Positions 1 through 11,200 of a stretch of DNA of 64,000 nucleotides are shown piece after piece. A program made the translations under genes and the position numbers. Each line of letters starts with the position of its first letter. Position 1 is the first letter of the stretch. The notes under the pieces were generated by a model. That model ran no database searches. It was not told the origin of the DNA and saw only the letters and a program-made list of their open reading frames with translations. Origin of the DNA: Lachnospiraceae bacterium (GTDB lineage: Bacteria > Bacillota > Clostridia > Lachnospirales > Lachnospiraceae); contig CAJTIR010000004.1 in the NCBI GenBank assembly GCA_910576385.1, positions 62,001 through 126,000 of the forward strand, given 5' to 3'.

Positions 1-2
1 CC

Positions 3-1616
3 AAGGCTGACTGGCTGGTGGGCATCAACGCCACCCGGCTGTTTTCAGTGCTGTACCGCCGGACCCTCAACATCGGTCGGGTCATGTCCCCGACACTGGC
101 CCTTATCGTCCAGCGGGAAGCAGAGATTGAAGCTTTCCAGCCGGAGCCGTTCTATACGGTGGCGCTGGAGCTGCCCGGATTTACCGCTGTGGGGGCGCGG
201 ATGAAAGACAAAACCGCCGCGAAAGAGCTGCAAACCGCCTGCCGGGGCGGTTCTGCGGTGGTGAAGCAGGCGCAGCGGAAAGAGAAGTCCGAAAAGCCGC
301 CCGCCCTTTATGACCTGACCACCTTACAGCGGGACGCCAACCGCCTGCTGGGGTTTACCGCCCAGCAAACGCTTGATTATCTGCAAAATCTCTATGAGAA
401 AAAACTGTGTACCTATCCCCGGACGGACAGCCGGTATCTGACCTCGGATATGGCGGAGGGCCTGCCGGTGTTAGTCAACCTCACCGCCAACGCGATGCCG
501 TTCCGAAAAGGGATTGCCATTGTCTGCAACCCGGAGGCGGTCATCAACGATAAGAAAGTGACCGACCACCATGCGGTGATCCCCACCCGCAACCTTCAGG
601 GGGCGGACCTCTCCGGCCTGCCTGCTGGCGAGAAAGCGGTATTGGAGCTGGTGGCCGCAAGGTTGTTGTGTGCGGTGGCGGAACCTTATTGTTATGAAGA
701 AACTTCTGTTACTGTGGAATGTGCCGGTACGGAATTTGCTGTAAAGGGCAGAACGGTGAAACACCCCGGCTGGCGCAAGCTGGATGCCGCTTATCACGCC
801 GGTCTGAAAAATGCCCCGGAGCCGGAGGGCGGGCCAGAGGAAAAGACGCTGCCGGAACTCTCCGAGGGCCAGTCTTTGCCCGTTTCCAATGCCTCCGTCA
901 AGGAGGGGAAAACCAGCCCGCCAAAACATTTCACCGAAGATACTCTGCTGTCGGCTATGGAGAACGCCGGTAAAGAGGATATGCCGGATACTGCCGAGCG
1001 CAAGGGATTGGGTACGCCTGCCACCCGCGCCGGGATTCTGGAAAAGCTGGCCTCCACCGGGTTTCTGGAACGGAAAAAGAGCAAAAAGACGGTCCAGCTG
1101 ATGCCCTCCCGCGACGCGCGTTCCCTCATTACGGTTCTGCCGGAGCAGCTGCAATCCCCGCTGCTCACCGCCGAGTGGGAGTACCGGCTGGGCGAGATTG
1201 AGCGCGGCGAGCTTTCCCCGGAGGAGTTTCTGTCCGGGATTTACGCCATGCTGCGGGAGCTGGCGGCAACCTATCAGGTGGTTAAGGGGACCGAGTACCT
1301 GTTCTCCCCGCCCCGCGAAGCAGTAGGCAGATGCCCCCGGTGCGGCGGTGAGGTTACAGAATCGCAAAAGGGATTTTTCTGCCAAAGTGAAACTTGCAGA
1401 TTTGCCATCTGGAAAGACAGCAAGTGGTGGAGCGCCAAGAAGAAACAGCCCACCAAGGCCATTGTCGCGGCCCTCTTAAAAGACGGGCACGCAAGGCTCA
1501 CCGGCTGCTACTCGGAAAAAACCGGAAAAACCTATGACGCGGATGTGCTTTTGGAGGATACCGGCGAGTATGTGAACTTCAAGCTGGACTTTGGCCAGCG
1601 GAAAGGAGGCTCGTGA
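3..1616 (+). CDS. topB: DNA topoisomerase III, 5' end cut by window edge
   Basis: Type IA topoisomerase of the kind carried by Tn1549-like conjugative elements; it relaxes or decatenates DNA during transfer or replication. The reading frame is open to the left edge and the sequence before the first possible start (KADWLVG) belongs to the family, so the N-terminal TOPRIM part is missing. The catalytic tyrosine lies in TYPRTDSRYL, about residue 133 counting from the GTG at 18. A C-terminal zinc ribbon (CPRCGG, then a C-x5-C pair) lies near residues 438-465. The stop overlaps the next start (TGATG), so the two are translationally coupled. Identity is secure; the missing N-terminus is a window effect. 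Confidence 0.93.
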   Translation, partial: KADWLVGINATRLFSVLYRRTLNIGRVMSPTLALIVQREAEIEAFQPEPFYTVALELPGFTAVGARMKDKTAAKELQTACRGGSAVVKQAQRKEKSEKPPALYDLTTLQRDANRLLGFTAQQTLDYLQNLYEKKLCTYPRTDSRYLTSDMAEGLPVLVNLTANAMPFRKGIAIVCNPEAVINDKKVTDHHAVIPTRNLQGADLSGLPAGEKAVLELVAARLLCAVAEPYCYEETSVTVECAGTEFAVKGRTVKHPGWRKLDAAYHAGLKNAPEPEGGPEEKTLPELSEGQSLPVSNASVKEGKTSPPKHFTEDTLLSAMENAGKEDMPDTAERKGLGTPATRAGILEKLASTGFLERKKSKKTVQLMPSRDARSLITVLPEQLQSPLLTAEWEYRLGEIERGELSPEEFLSGIYAMLRELAATYQVVKGTEYLFSPPREAVGRCPRCGGEVTESQKGFFCQSETCRFAIWKDSKWWSAKKKQPTKAIVAALLKDGHARLTGCYSEKTGKTYDADVLLEDTGEYVNFKLDFGQRKGGS

Positions 1617-1897
1617 TGAAGCTGTCGCTGCTGGAACAGGAAACGGTTCTCCTTTATAACCAGGCCGAGTCTGCGGCAGAGGTCTATACCCATGACCCCA
1701 AGCTGATGAAGAAGCTGGAGAAGCTGGCGGAAAAATACCCGGAGCAGATCATCAAAAAGGACGCCCACAACTTCATTGTCCCCAAACGCTGCGTATCGGT
1801 CCGGGAGCCGTACAGCGAAAAGCGGCGCAAAGCCGCCAGTGAACGGGCCAGGGCCGCAGGCTATAAGCCGCCGTTGAAATCCTCCTCCGGTCAATAA
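1616..1897 (+). CDS. Small conserved ICE protein of unknown function
   Basis: A 93-residue, charged, lysine- and arginine-rich protein. Homologues occupy this slot between topoisomerase III and the primase-like gene in Tn1549-type elements; some databases label them GrpE-like, but I see no GrpE motif and do not adopt that name. ATG 1616 is preferred to GTG 1613 because AAAGGAGG at 1602-1609 is then 6 bases upstream. The start overlaps the topB stop by one base and the gene ends just before the primase gene, so it is part of the transfer operon. The conserved C-terminus (SVREPYSEKRRKAASERA) suggests nucleic-acid or protein binding, which is inference. Confidence 0.75.
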   Translation: MKLSLLEQETVLLYNQAESAAEVYTHDPKLMKKLEKLAEKYPEQIIKKDAHNFIVPKRCVSVREPYSEKRRKAASERARAAGYKPPLKSSSGQ

Positions 1898-1899
1898 GC

Positions 1900-4800
1900 A
1901 TGGGCGGGAATGTCTTTGAAACGGTAAAGCAGTCCATCACCACCAGAGAAGCGGCGGAACACTATGGAATCGAGGTAAAGCGGAACGGCATGGCCTGCTG
2001 TCCCTTTCACGATGACAGGACGCCCAGCATGAAATTAGACCGCCGCTTTCACTGTTTCGGCTGCGGGGCGGACGGTGATGTGATCGACTTTGCCGCCAGA
2101 CTGTATAACCTCTCCCCCAAAGAGGCTGCGGAAAAACTGGCCCAGGATTTTGGACTGCTCTATGACAGCCAGGCGCCCCCGAAGAAAACCTATGTCCGTC
2201 AAAAATCAGAAGCGCAGAAATTCCGGGAATCAAAGCAGCGGTGTTTCCGCGCGCTGGCAGACTACGCCCATCTGCTGCGGGGCTGGGAAACAGACCTTGC
2301 GCCCCTGACCCCGGAGGATGAGCCGCACCCCCTTTTTGTGGAGGCGCTGCACCAAAAGGACTATGTGGAGTATCTTCTGGACTTTCTGATGGAGGATGGC
2401 ATCGAGGAACAAAAAACATGGATTGCAGAACACCTAACAAAAATCATGGATTTGGAAAGGAGAAACAAGGAAATGGCAGAGAAACCTACCAACCGGGAGC
2501 GATTGCGGGAAATCACCGAGGGCATTGAGCAGAACATCAAGGAACTGTTTGAGAGCGAAAAGTATATGCGCTATCTGTCGGTGATGTCCCGGTTCCACCG
2601 CTACTCGGTCAATAATACCATGCTGATCTATATGCAGAAGCCGGACGCGACCCTTGTGGCTGGCTATAACAAGTGGAAGAACCAGTTTGAGCGCCATGTG
2701 AAGAAAGGTGAGCGCGGCATCACCATCATCGCGCCCACCCCCTATAAGAAGAAAATCGAGGAGCAGAAGCTGGACCCGGACACCCACGCGCCAATGCTGG
2801 ACGCAAACGGCAGGGTGGTCATGGAGGAAAAAGAGGTGGAAATCCCGCTGTTCCGTCCGGTCAAGGTCTTTGATGTGAGCCAGACGGACGGAAAGCCCCT
2901 GCCCTCCCTGGCGGCGGACCTGTTCGGGAATGTCCGGCACTTTGAGGCGTTTATGGAGGCGCTGAAACGCTCCGCCCCGGTTCCCCTTGCGTTTGAGGAA
3001 ATGGACGCGGATACGGACGGATATTTTTCTTCCATTGAGCAGCGCATCGCCATCCGCCAGGGCATGAGCGAGGTGCAGACGGTTTCCGCCGCTGTCCATG
3101 AGATCGCCCACAGCAAGCTGCACAACTTTGATGTGCCGGACAACCCGGACGCGCCCTTGTATCAGGAAGTGGAGCTGTTTGGACAGCCAGCCCTGTTCTC
3201 CAATGAGCGGATTGCCGCAGACGATCTGCCGGACGGACTGTTTTGTTATGACCTGCGCGGTTCCGACGATGACCCCGGTGCGCCGGTTGCGGTAGAGGAA
3301 CGGGTTATGGTCAACCATGCCGGTTCCGTCATAACCGCAAAGCCGCTGGAACTGCCGGAGGAAGGGCATCTCCCGCTGACCGATGAATCCGGCCTGGACT
3401 TTAACGGCGGCGAAAAGACCGCCCAGCGGTTTTTGCAGGACCATAAAAAGGACCGACGCACCGAGGAGGTGGAGGCCGAGAGCATCTCTTACGCGGTCTG
3501 CCAATATTTTGGGATTCAGACCGGCGCAAACAGCTTTGGGTACATTGCGAACTGGAGCCAGGGCAAGGAGCTGAAGGAACTGCGGGCCAGCCTGGAAACC
3601 ATCAACAAGACCGCCGGTACTCTGATTGCCGATATTGACCGCCATTTTCAGGAGGTCTGCAAGGAGCGCGGCATTGATCTGGAATCCGGGCCGGAGCAGG
3701 ACGCCGGAAAAGAAACCATGCAGCCGGAAAATCCGCAGGCCGATACGGAGAATCAAGAGGTTTCCCCTGAACCGGAACCCTCCTGGAAAATCCCCGCCGA
3801 ACTGCCGGAGCAGGCCCCCTCCATGTTCCGCTATTACATTACCCAGGAATCGCTGGATGTGGGAACCTATCCTTTGATGGACGGGAAAACCATCACTGAA
3901 CTTGCCGCGCCGGTAAAGGTGGAACAGGATTCCATCACCGCCTTTGGCTGTATCGACTACCCCCAGCCGCTGACCGCCGAACAGGAACGGGAATACGCCC
4001 TTTTGCCCGCCAGCCAAAACCCGCGGGCGCTGGATTCCATCGGCCATGCCGCAGAAGCCGCCCCGCTGCCCGACGCGCCGGAGCAGGCGCTGGATGAATA
4101 CCCGATGCCGGACCCGGCGCTGTGTGAGGACGATCTGAAAAACTGCGGCTATCAGGACGGGGACTTGCTGCCCCTCTCCAAAGAGCGGGCGCTGGAACTG
4201 TTTGAGCAGGATTTGACGGTGTACGCGGTGGTGGACGGGGGCGGCGCGGAAATGCTCTTTGACCGGGAGGAATTTGAATCCCAGCTGCCCGGTACGGTGT
4301 TCGCCCTTTCCCGCGAGGAATGGGAGGAAAGCCCAGCCTTTGACGCACTGGTGCAGGAACGGCTGAACCGCCAGCAGGAACGGGAGCAGGCGTTTCTTTC
4401 CCATGAGGGGGACTGCTTCGCCATTTATCAGGTCAGCCGGGAGGACCCGCAGAATGTGCGGTTTATGAATCTGGATTGGCTAAAATCCCATGACATCCCC
4501 GTGGACTGGGGCAATTATGACCTGATCTACACCGCCCCGCTGGGCGGCTCCGGCACTAAAATGGAGCAGCTGGAAAAACTATATGAGCAGTTCAATCTGC
4601 AAAAGCCTGTGGATTTTCACAGCCCCTCCATGAGTGTCAGCGACATTGTTGCTGTTAAACGGGATGGCATGGTATCCTGCCATTACTGCGACAGCGTTGG
4701 TTTTACTGAGATTCCCGGATTCCTGCCGGACAACCCGCTGAAAAATGCGGAAATGTCTATGGAGGACGATTACGGCATGATTGACGGGATCATCAACAAC

Positions 4801-4998
4801 GGCCCCAAAGAGCCGACCGTAGCCCAGCTGGAACAGCAGGCCAGAAGCGGCCAGCCGATCTCCCTGATGGATTTGGCGGATGCGGTCCACCGGGAGGAAC
4901 GGGACAAGCGGAAATCGGTGGTGGAACAGCTCCACCAGCAGCCGAAGCAGGAAAGCAAAAAGACAGCGCCGAAAAAGAGCGCGGAAAGGGAGCTTTGA
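1900..4998 (+). CDS. CHC2 primase-like / ArdC-like polyvalent fusion protein
   Basis: A 1,032-residue protein. Residues ~30-60 form a CHC2 zinc finger (C34, H37, C52, C55), as in DnaG primases. From about residue 192 an ArdC-type N-terminal domain follows (NRERLREITEGIEQ, then YNKWKNQFERHVKKGERGI), with a zincin-like metallopeptidase motif HEIAH at residues 400-404. The C-terminal half is acidic and low in complexity, with LPD-like segments. ArdC-type proteins protect incoming DNA from restriction, and the primase finger suggests a role in complementary-strand synthesis after transfer. In many related elements these are two genes; here they are one frame, with an internal ribosome-binding site at the junction. 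It sits between the topB pair and TTRAP in the same operon. Confidence 0.85.
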   Translation: MGGNVFETVKQSITTREAAEHYGIEVKRNGMACCPFHDDRTPSMKLDRRFHCFGCGADGDVIDFAARLYNLSPKEAAEKLAQDFGLLYDSQAPPKKTYVRQKSEAQKFRESKQRCFRALADYAHLLRGWETDLAPLTPEDEPHPLFVEALHQKDYVEYLLDFLMEDGIEEQKTWIAEHLTKIMDLERRNKEMAEKPTNRERLREITEGIEQNIKELFESEKYMRYLSVMSRFHRYSVNNTMLIYMQKPDATLVAGYNKWKNQFERHVKKGERGITIIAPTPYKKKIEEQKLDPDTHAPMLDANGRVVMEEKEVEIPLFRPVKVFDVSQTDGKPLPSLAADLFGNVRHFEAFMEALKRSAPVPLAFEEMDADTDGYFSSIEQRIAIRQGMSEVQTVSAAVHEIAHSKLHNFDVPDNPDAPLYQEVELFGQPALFSNERIAADDLPDGLFCYDLRGSDDDPGAPVAVEERVMVNHAGSVITAKPLELPEEGHLPLTDESGLDFNGGEKTAQRFLQDHKKDRRTEEVEAESISYAVCQYFGIQTGANSFGYIANWSQGKELKELRASLETINKTAGTLIADIDRHFQEVCKERGIDLESGPEQDAGKETMQPENPQADTENQEVSPEPEPSWKIPAELPEQAPSMFRYYITQESLDVGTYPLMDGKTITELAAPVKVEQDSITAFGCIDYPQPLTAEQEREYALLPASQNPRALDSIGHAAEAAPLPDAPEQALDEYPMPDPALCEDDLKNCGYQDGDLLPLSKERALELFEQDLTVYAVVDGGGAEMLFDREEFESQLPGTVFALSREEWEESPAFDALVQERLNRQQEREQAFLSHEGDCFAIYQVSREDPQNVRFMNLDWLKSHDIPVDWGNYDLIYTAPLGGSGTKMEQLEKLYEQFNLQKPVDFHSPSMSVSDIVAVKRDGMVSCHYCDSVGFTEIPGFLPDNPLKNAEMSMEDDYGMIDGIINNGPKEPTVAQLEQQARSGQPISLMDLADAVHREERDKRKSVVEQLHQQPKQESKKTAPKKSAEREL
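2456..2475 (+). promoter_or_regulatory. Internal ribosome-binding site and start inside the fusion gene
   Basis: GAAAGGAG followed by an in-frame ATG at 2473 (MAEKPTNRERL). This is where the free-standing ArdC-like protein starts in related elements, so a shorter product of about 841 residues is likely to be made as well. Confidence 0.5.
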
Positions 4999-4999
4999 T

Positions 5000-5215
5000 A
5001 TGGGACACTTTACCTTTGAAGAAATGAATCTGATGTGCATATACAACACCGGAACCCGCGCCGGACTGATGGAGAGCCTGACCGAGATGCGCGGCTACCT
5101 CTCGCCGGAGGAAACGGAGCTGATGGAACTGACCGACAGCGCCCTTCATAAGCTGCGCGCCATGACGGACGCGGAGTTTGACAGTCTGGAACTGTACCCG
5201 GACTTTGACGAATAG
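5000..5215 (+). CDS. Transposon-transfer assisting protein (TTRAP family)
   Basis: A 71-residue acidic protein matching the small TTRAP family in pattern: FTFEEMNLMCIYNTGTR at the N-terminus, then a helix with LSPEETELMEL and an LHKLRAMTDAEFDSLEL tail. Family members occur only in Gram-positive conjugative elements and are thought to help transfer, by an unknown mechanism. The start ATG at 5000 comes two bases after the stop of the primase-like gene (stop at 4996-4998), with the sequence AAAGGGAG upstream, so it is co-translated with it. Size and motif agree with the family; the function is by family name only. Confidence 0.8.
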   Translation: MGHFTFEEMNLMCIYNTGTRAGLMESLTEMRGYLSPEETELMELTDSALHKLRAMTDAEFDSLELYPDFDE

Positions 5216-5291
5216 GAACCAACAGACCGGAGGGGCTGGCGCTGTGCCGCCCCTTCCTTTTATCCAAAACCCGAAAGGAGGGCCGAAAACA

Positions 5292-8200
5292 ATGGCAACC
5301 AAAGCGCAGATGTACGCACAAATGGCCGACCATGCGGCGGTGCAGCTTACTTCCAGCTGGAATGAGTGGATGCGGTTTCTCGACACAGCCTCCAGGCTTT
5401 ACAAATACCCCTTCCACGACCAGCTGATGATCTACGCCCAGCGCCCGGACGCTACCGCCTGCGCGGAGTATGACCTGTGGAATGACAAGATGGGCCGCTA
5501 TGTCCGGCGCGGTTCCAAGGGCATCGCCCTGGTGGACGATTCCGGGGACCGGACCCGGCTGCGGTATGTCTTTGACATTTCCGATACCGGAACCCGCCCG
5601 CACTCCCGCACACCCTGGCTCTGGAAGATGGAGGAACGGCATATAGATTCCATCTCCGCCATGCTGGAAAACCGGTATGGTGTAGGCGGCGATGATTTAG
5701 GCGGGCAGCTGACCGAGATCGCCCGCAGGCTGGCCGGTGAATACTGGGCGGACAACGGGCGGGACTTCCTTTACATCGTTGACGATTCCTTTTTGGAGGA
5801 GTACGATGAACTTAACATCGAAGTCCAATTCAAAGCCGCCGCCACCGTCAGCATCGCCTATTCCCTGATGTCCCGCTGCGGGCTGGCCCCGGAGCAGTAT
5901 TTCACCCACGAGGATTTCATGCCGGTTTTCGATTTCAACACACCGGCCACCGTTGGGGCGCTGGGAACGGCGGTCAGCCAGATCAACCAGCAGGTGCTGC
6001 GGCAGATCGGCGTAACCATTCTAAACGCGGAACGAGAGGCCAACAAAGAAAGGAGCCAGCAAAATGAACAACACCTTAACTTACATTCAGAACGGGGATT
6101 ATCTGATTCCCAACCTGCAACTGACAGAACAGCCCGAAACGCCCCTGGGCAAGTACGGCAGGATGCGGAAAACCTACTTGAAGGATCACCGGCCCATCCT
6201 TTACAACCGTCTGCTGATGAGCGAGAAGCTGTACCCGCACCTGTTGGAGATCGACCGGACCGCGAACAGCCGATTGGAGCAGCTGATGCCAAAACTGGCG
6301 CAGGCGGCGGGCGTGACCGAGGAACTGAAAGCCCGCGACATGATGCAGTGGGTGGGCCTGATGAACAGCTGCAAGGCCCAGGCGGAGGAGATTCTGCTGG
6401 CGGAACTTATCAACAGCTGACCTTAAACCTGTTTCTTTCCGAAACGGAACAGATTCAGAATATTGATGAAGCAGAGAATGTGAAAGCGTCCTCTGCTTTT
6501 TCTTTTGCCCAAAAGGACATCGACCATGTGCTGCGTCTGGGCGGCAATACCGACCGTCTGCGGGAGCGCGTGACAGCTGAATTTGAAAAGCAGAAGCCGG
6601 TCCCGGAAATAGCTGCCGCCCTGCAATCCCTCTATCATGGCGGTAACGGTTTTACCACCGATGCAGGCCGTATCACAGTCTGGTATGGTGAGGACGGAAT
6701 CCATCTCTCTTATGGAAAATCCGCCCGTTATGATAAATCCGCGCAGGTCATTTCCTGGGAGGGCGCGGCGGAACGAATTGGCGAGCTGCTGGAATCCGGT
6801 CAATTTGCTTCCAATGTGGAGCTTGCCGAGGCGGAGGGTTATGAACGCTCCCTCCTTGCCAACAAGCTCTGGAACCTGTATCACGATTTGAGCGATGAAG
6901 CCAGAGAAGCCGAATATTTACCCAGTCTGTCAGAAATCAAGGGCAACGGGTTTCCAGAAGAATCCGCATGGCTCACTGAGCAGCTGCGTGACCCGGCTTT
7001 CCGCCAGCCCCTCACAGAAGAATACGCCGCCTTTTGGACTGCCTATACGCAAGACCGTAACTTGCTGCGTTTCCATTACCACAAGCCAAAGGAGATTTGG
7101 GAGAACCTGAAAGACCTGTCACTGTCCCACAAAGCCTTTTCATCTGAAATGGCAGAGGTTCCTGCGGTTAAGCAGTTTATTACGGAGGATGAGATCGGCG
7201 CGGCCCTTTCTGGCGGCAGCGGTTTTGCCGGGGGCAAAGGGCGCATTTATGCCTTTTTCCAGCAGCCCCATACCGACAAGGAAAAAACCGCGTTTCTCCG
7301 GCAGGAATACGGAACCGGCGGACGCTCCCACGCACTGTCCGGTGCAACGCACAGTGGCGAAGATCACGATGGAAAGGGCCTGCGCTACCAGAAAAACGGC
7401 TGTGACGATGTACGCCTGACTTGGGATAAGGTCGTGAAGCTGGTTGCTGGCCTGATCCAAAAGGACCGTTATCTGACCGAAGCAGAACGGGAACAGTATG
7501 AGAAAATCCAGGCAGAAAAGGAACTGGCAGAGGCGGGCATTGTAGAATCACAGAGCCAGCCTGCTCCTGTCCATGAAACCGAAACAGAACCGCCCCAGCC
7601 CGCGCTGGAAGAATTGCTGGAACAGTACAAGCCGGTTGTGACCGCCGCCATCATGGAGGATACGGCATACCGCAACGCCTGCGGCCATACTGACCATGAA
7701 AACGCTGTGATTGAGGGCAACGCCGCTGTGCGCCGCGCGGTTCTTGGCTCCGGTAATATGCAGCTTCTCAAACAGTATTCGGATGTGCCGGAGTTCCGCC
7801 ACCGCCTGCATCAAGAGGTGATTGCCGAAACCTATCCAAAGCTCCATGAGCTTCTGCGCCCTCTCTCCCAGGACGATATTGACGAAGCCCTCTGTGCATG
7901 GAACGGCGATATGGACAGCAAACGGGCCGTAGTCCGCTATATGAAGGAGCATGGGCGGGAAAAAGATACTGCCGCATGGCTGTCCAGGGAGTACGGCGGT
8001 CCTGAACATACAAACCTGTTCATTGTCCGCGCCGGAAGCCCCGAAGAAATGGAACTGCCCTGGCCTAAGGTACAGCGCCGGATCGCCCAGCTTATCAAAG
8101 AGGACCGCTTTTTTACAGAGGCAGAACGGGATAATCTGGACGATATAGACCCTATCGCAATCCGGGAAAATCTGGCCCAGCGCGGCATTGTAAACGGGCA

Positions 8201-11200
8201 GGTAACAGAACCGGAGAAGCTGGACAATGACCCCTTTATCCAGCAGGTCATGGTTGATGTGGAGCAGATTGCCGCCGAAGAAGCAGAACCACGCTTTTCC
8301 GTTGTTATGACCAGCGATGCGTTTCCCGACCCGGAAGATGCGTTTGCTGTCTGGGATAATCAGACCAATGATTACTATACCGCCTCCGATGGAACGGTAC
8401 GGACATTTTCAAGAGAAGAAGCTGCGGAGCAATTCCTGGCCGGGCTGGAACCACAAGAGATAAAGGCGGACCGGCAAGAGGAACCGGCACAGGAAACAGC
8501 CGCACCCGCTGCGGACGAACCGGGAACACTTCCCCGCGACCCGCTGGCATCGGCCTATGGCGTAGGGGATTTTGTTTTTCTGGAAAATACCGAGTACCGC
8601 ATCACCGATTTGCAGCGGGGCTATGTCCAGCTGAATGACCCCGCGCTGGCCTACCCCATTTACCGGACGGAAAGCAAAGAACAGTTTGAACGCGCCATCC
8701 GGCAGGACCCGCGCAACAGCGCCATCACCGACTATCTCCCCGCCGATCTGGACCAGTTTTCCCCGGATTTGCGGGAAGTCCTGACCGGGGAGGGCGGTTT
8801 GCTGGATACGACTGCAAAGGAGGATATAGCGGTACTGCTCCGAAGCGGCGCAGGCAATCCGGCTGTTGCCCAGCATCTTTCCCAGCGGTTTTCGGGTACA
8901 GTGGAAACCATGCAGCTGGAAACCGGGGATACGGCAGATTACAGAACAACCGACAAAGGCATGGAAGTAGAGATTTTGCGGGAGGATGAAACGGTTCTGG
9001 CGGCGCTGTATGAAAGCTGGGAACCGGTTGCCGCTGCCCTGCGCGCCCTCTACCAGCAGGAACTGGACGGATTCTCCCACGAACCGACACAGCTAAAGGA
9101 ACAGCCAGCAGAGAAACAGCCGGATTTGGGGAATCCTCCCGCACCGGAACCAGCGCCGCGAATGACTACCACCCCTGTCACCCGTTATCCGGGCGAACAG
9201 AACCACCTGCCTTATGATGTGGAGATTCATACCCTGCACATAGAGAAACCGGAACCCACCCCACCCCAGCCGACAGCCGGGAACTTCCGTATCACCGACA
9301 TTCACCTGGGCGAAGGCGGGCCAAAAGCAAAGTTTCGGGCCAACATGGACGCAATCAATCTCCTGAAAGAATTGGAGTTTGAAAACCGGCAGGCCACGCC
9401 GGAGGAACAGGAAACCCTTTCCCGGTATGTGGGCTGGGGCGGTCTGGCAGACACTTTTGACGAGAGCAAGCCCGCCTGGGCCAAGGAGTTTGCGGAACTC
9501 TACGCAACGCTGTCCCCGGAGGAATATGAAGCCGCCAAAGGGACCACCTTAAACGCCCATTACACCAGCCCTACCGTTATCCAGGCCATTTATGAAGCGG
9601 TGGGGAAAATGGGATTCCAGACCGGCAACATCCTGGAACCCTCCTGCGGCGTGGGCAATTTCTTCGGTATGCTGCCGGAGGAAATGCGGGGCAGCAAACT
9701 GTACGGCGTGGAACTGGATTCCATCACCGGACGCATCGCAAAACAGCTCTATCCCAAAGCAGACATCACCATCGCGGGCTTTCAAACCACCGACCGGCGG
9801 GATTTTTATGATTTAGCCGTAGGAAACGTGCCGTTTGGCCAGTATTCCGTCAATGACCGGGCCTATAACAAGCTGAACTTCAACATCCACAACTACTTTT
9901 TTGCAAAATCGCTGGACCAGGTGCGTCCAGGCGGTGTCGTAGCCTTTGTCACCAGCCGCTACACGATGGATTCCAAGGATTCTACGGTGCGCCGGTATCT
10001 GGCGCACCGGGCGGAGCTGTTGGGCGCGATCCGTCTGCCCAACAATGCGTTCAAGGCCAATGCCGGGACAGAGGTGGTATCCGACATCATTTTCCTGCAA
10101 AAACGGGACCGCCCGATTGACATTGCCCCGGACTGGACGCAGACCGGACAGACCGAAGATGATTTTACCATCAACCGCTATTTCCTGGACCACCCGGAAA
10201 TGGTGCTGGGCAGACAGGAGCCGGAAAGCACAGCTCATGGCATGGATTACACCGTAAAACCCATTGAGGGATTGGAACTTTCCGACCAGCTGCACGATGC
10301 GGTTAAGTACATTCGCGGGACCTACCAGGAGGCCGAACTGCCGGAGCTGGGCGAGGGGGAAGAAATTGATACTTCTATCCCCGCTGACCCTGATGTAAAA
10401 AACTATTCCTATACCGTTGTGGACGGTGCGGTGTACTATCGGGAAAACAGCCGCATGGTGCGCCCTGACTTAAACGCCACCGCCGAGGCCCGCGTAAAAG
10501 GGCTGGTGGAACTGCGGGACTGTGTGCAGAAGCTCATCGCACAGCAGATGGACAGCTTTGTTTCGGATACGGCAATCCGTGAAACCCAGGCCGAATTGAA
10601 CCGGCTCTATGACGCATTTTCCGCAAAGTACGGGCTTATCAATGACCGGGGGAACCGGCTGGCCTTTGCCGATGATTCCAGCTATTATCTGCTCTGCGCG
10701 CTGGAAGTCATTGACGATGACGGACATCTGAAGCAAAAGGCGGATATGTTCACCAAGCGCACCATCAAGCCCCATCAGGCCGTTACTGCGGTGGACACCG
10801 CCAGTGAAGCCCTGGCTGTTTCCATCGCGGAAAAGGCCGAGGTGGATATGGCGTACATGGCCGAACTGAGCGGCAAAACCCAGGAGGAATTGGCGCAGGA
10901 GCTGCGGGGCGTGATCTTCCGTCTGCCCGGACCACTGGCGGAGGGGGAATCGCCCCGTTATGTGACAGCGGATGAATACCTCTCCGGCAACGTGCGCCGG
11001 AAACTGCGGCAGGCACAGCGGGCGGCGGACAAAGACCCCGCCTTTTCTGTCAATGTGGAGGCACTGACCGCCGCCCAGCCCAAGGATTTGGACGCATCGG
11101 AAATCGAGGTGCGCCTGGGGGCTACCTGGATTGACAAAGACTATATCCAGCAATTCATGTACGAAACCTTCCACACCCCGTACTATCTGCAAGGGAAGAT

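Noticed and set aside
2434-4404. Long minus-strand open frame of about 650 codons opposite the primase/ArdC gene
   Set aside because: It is the complement of a strongly coding, GC-rich gene; the product is low in known patterns and has no ribosome-binding site. The same applies to the other long minus-strand frames within 1-17 kb.
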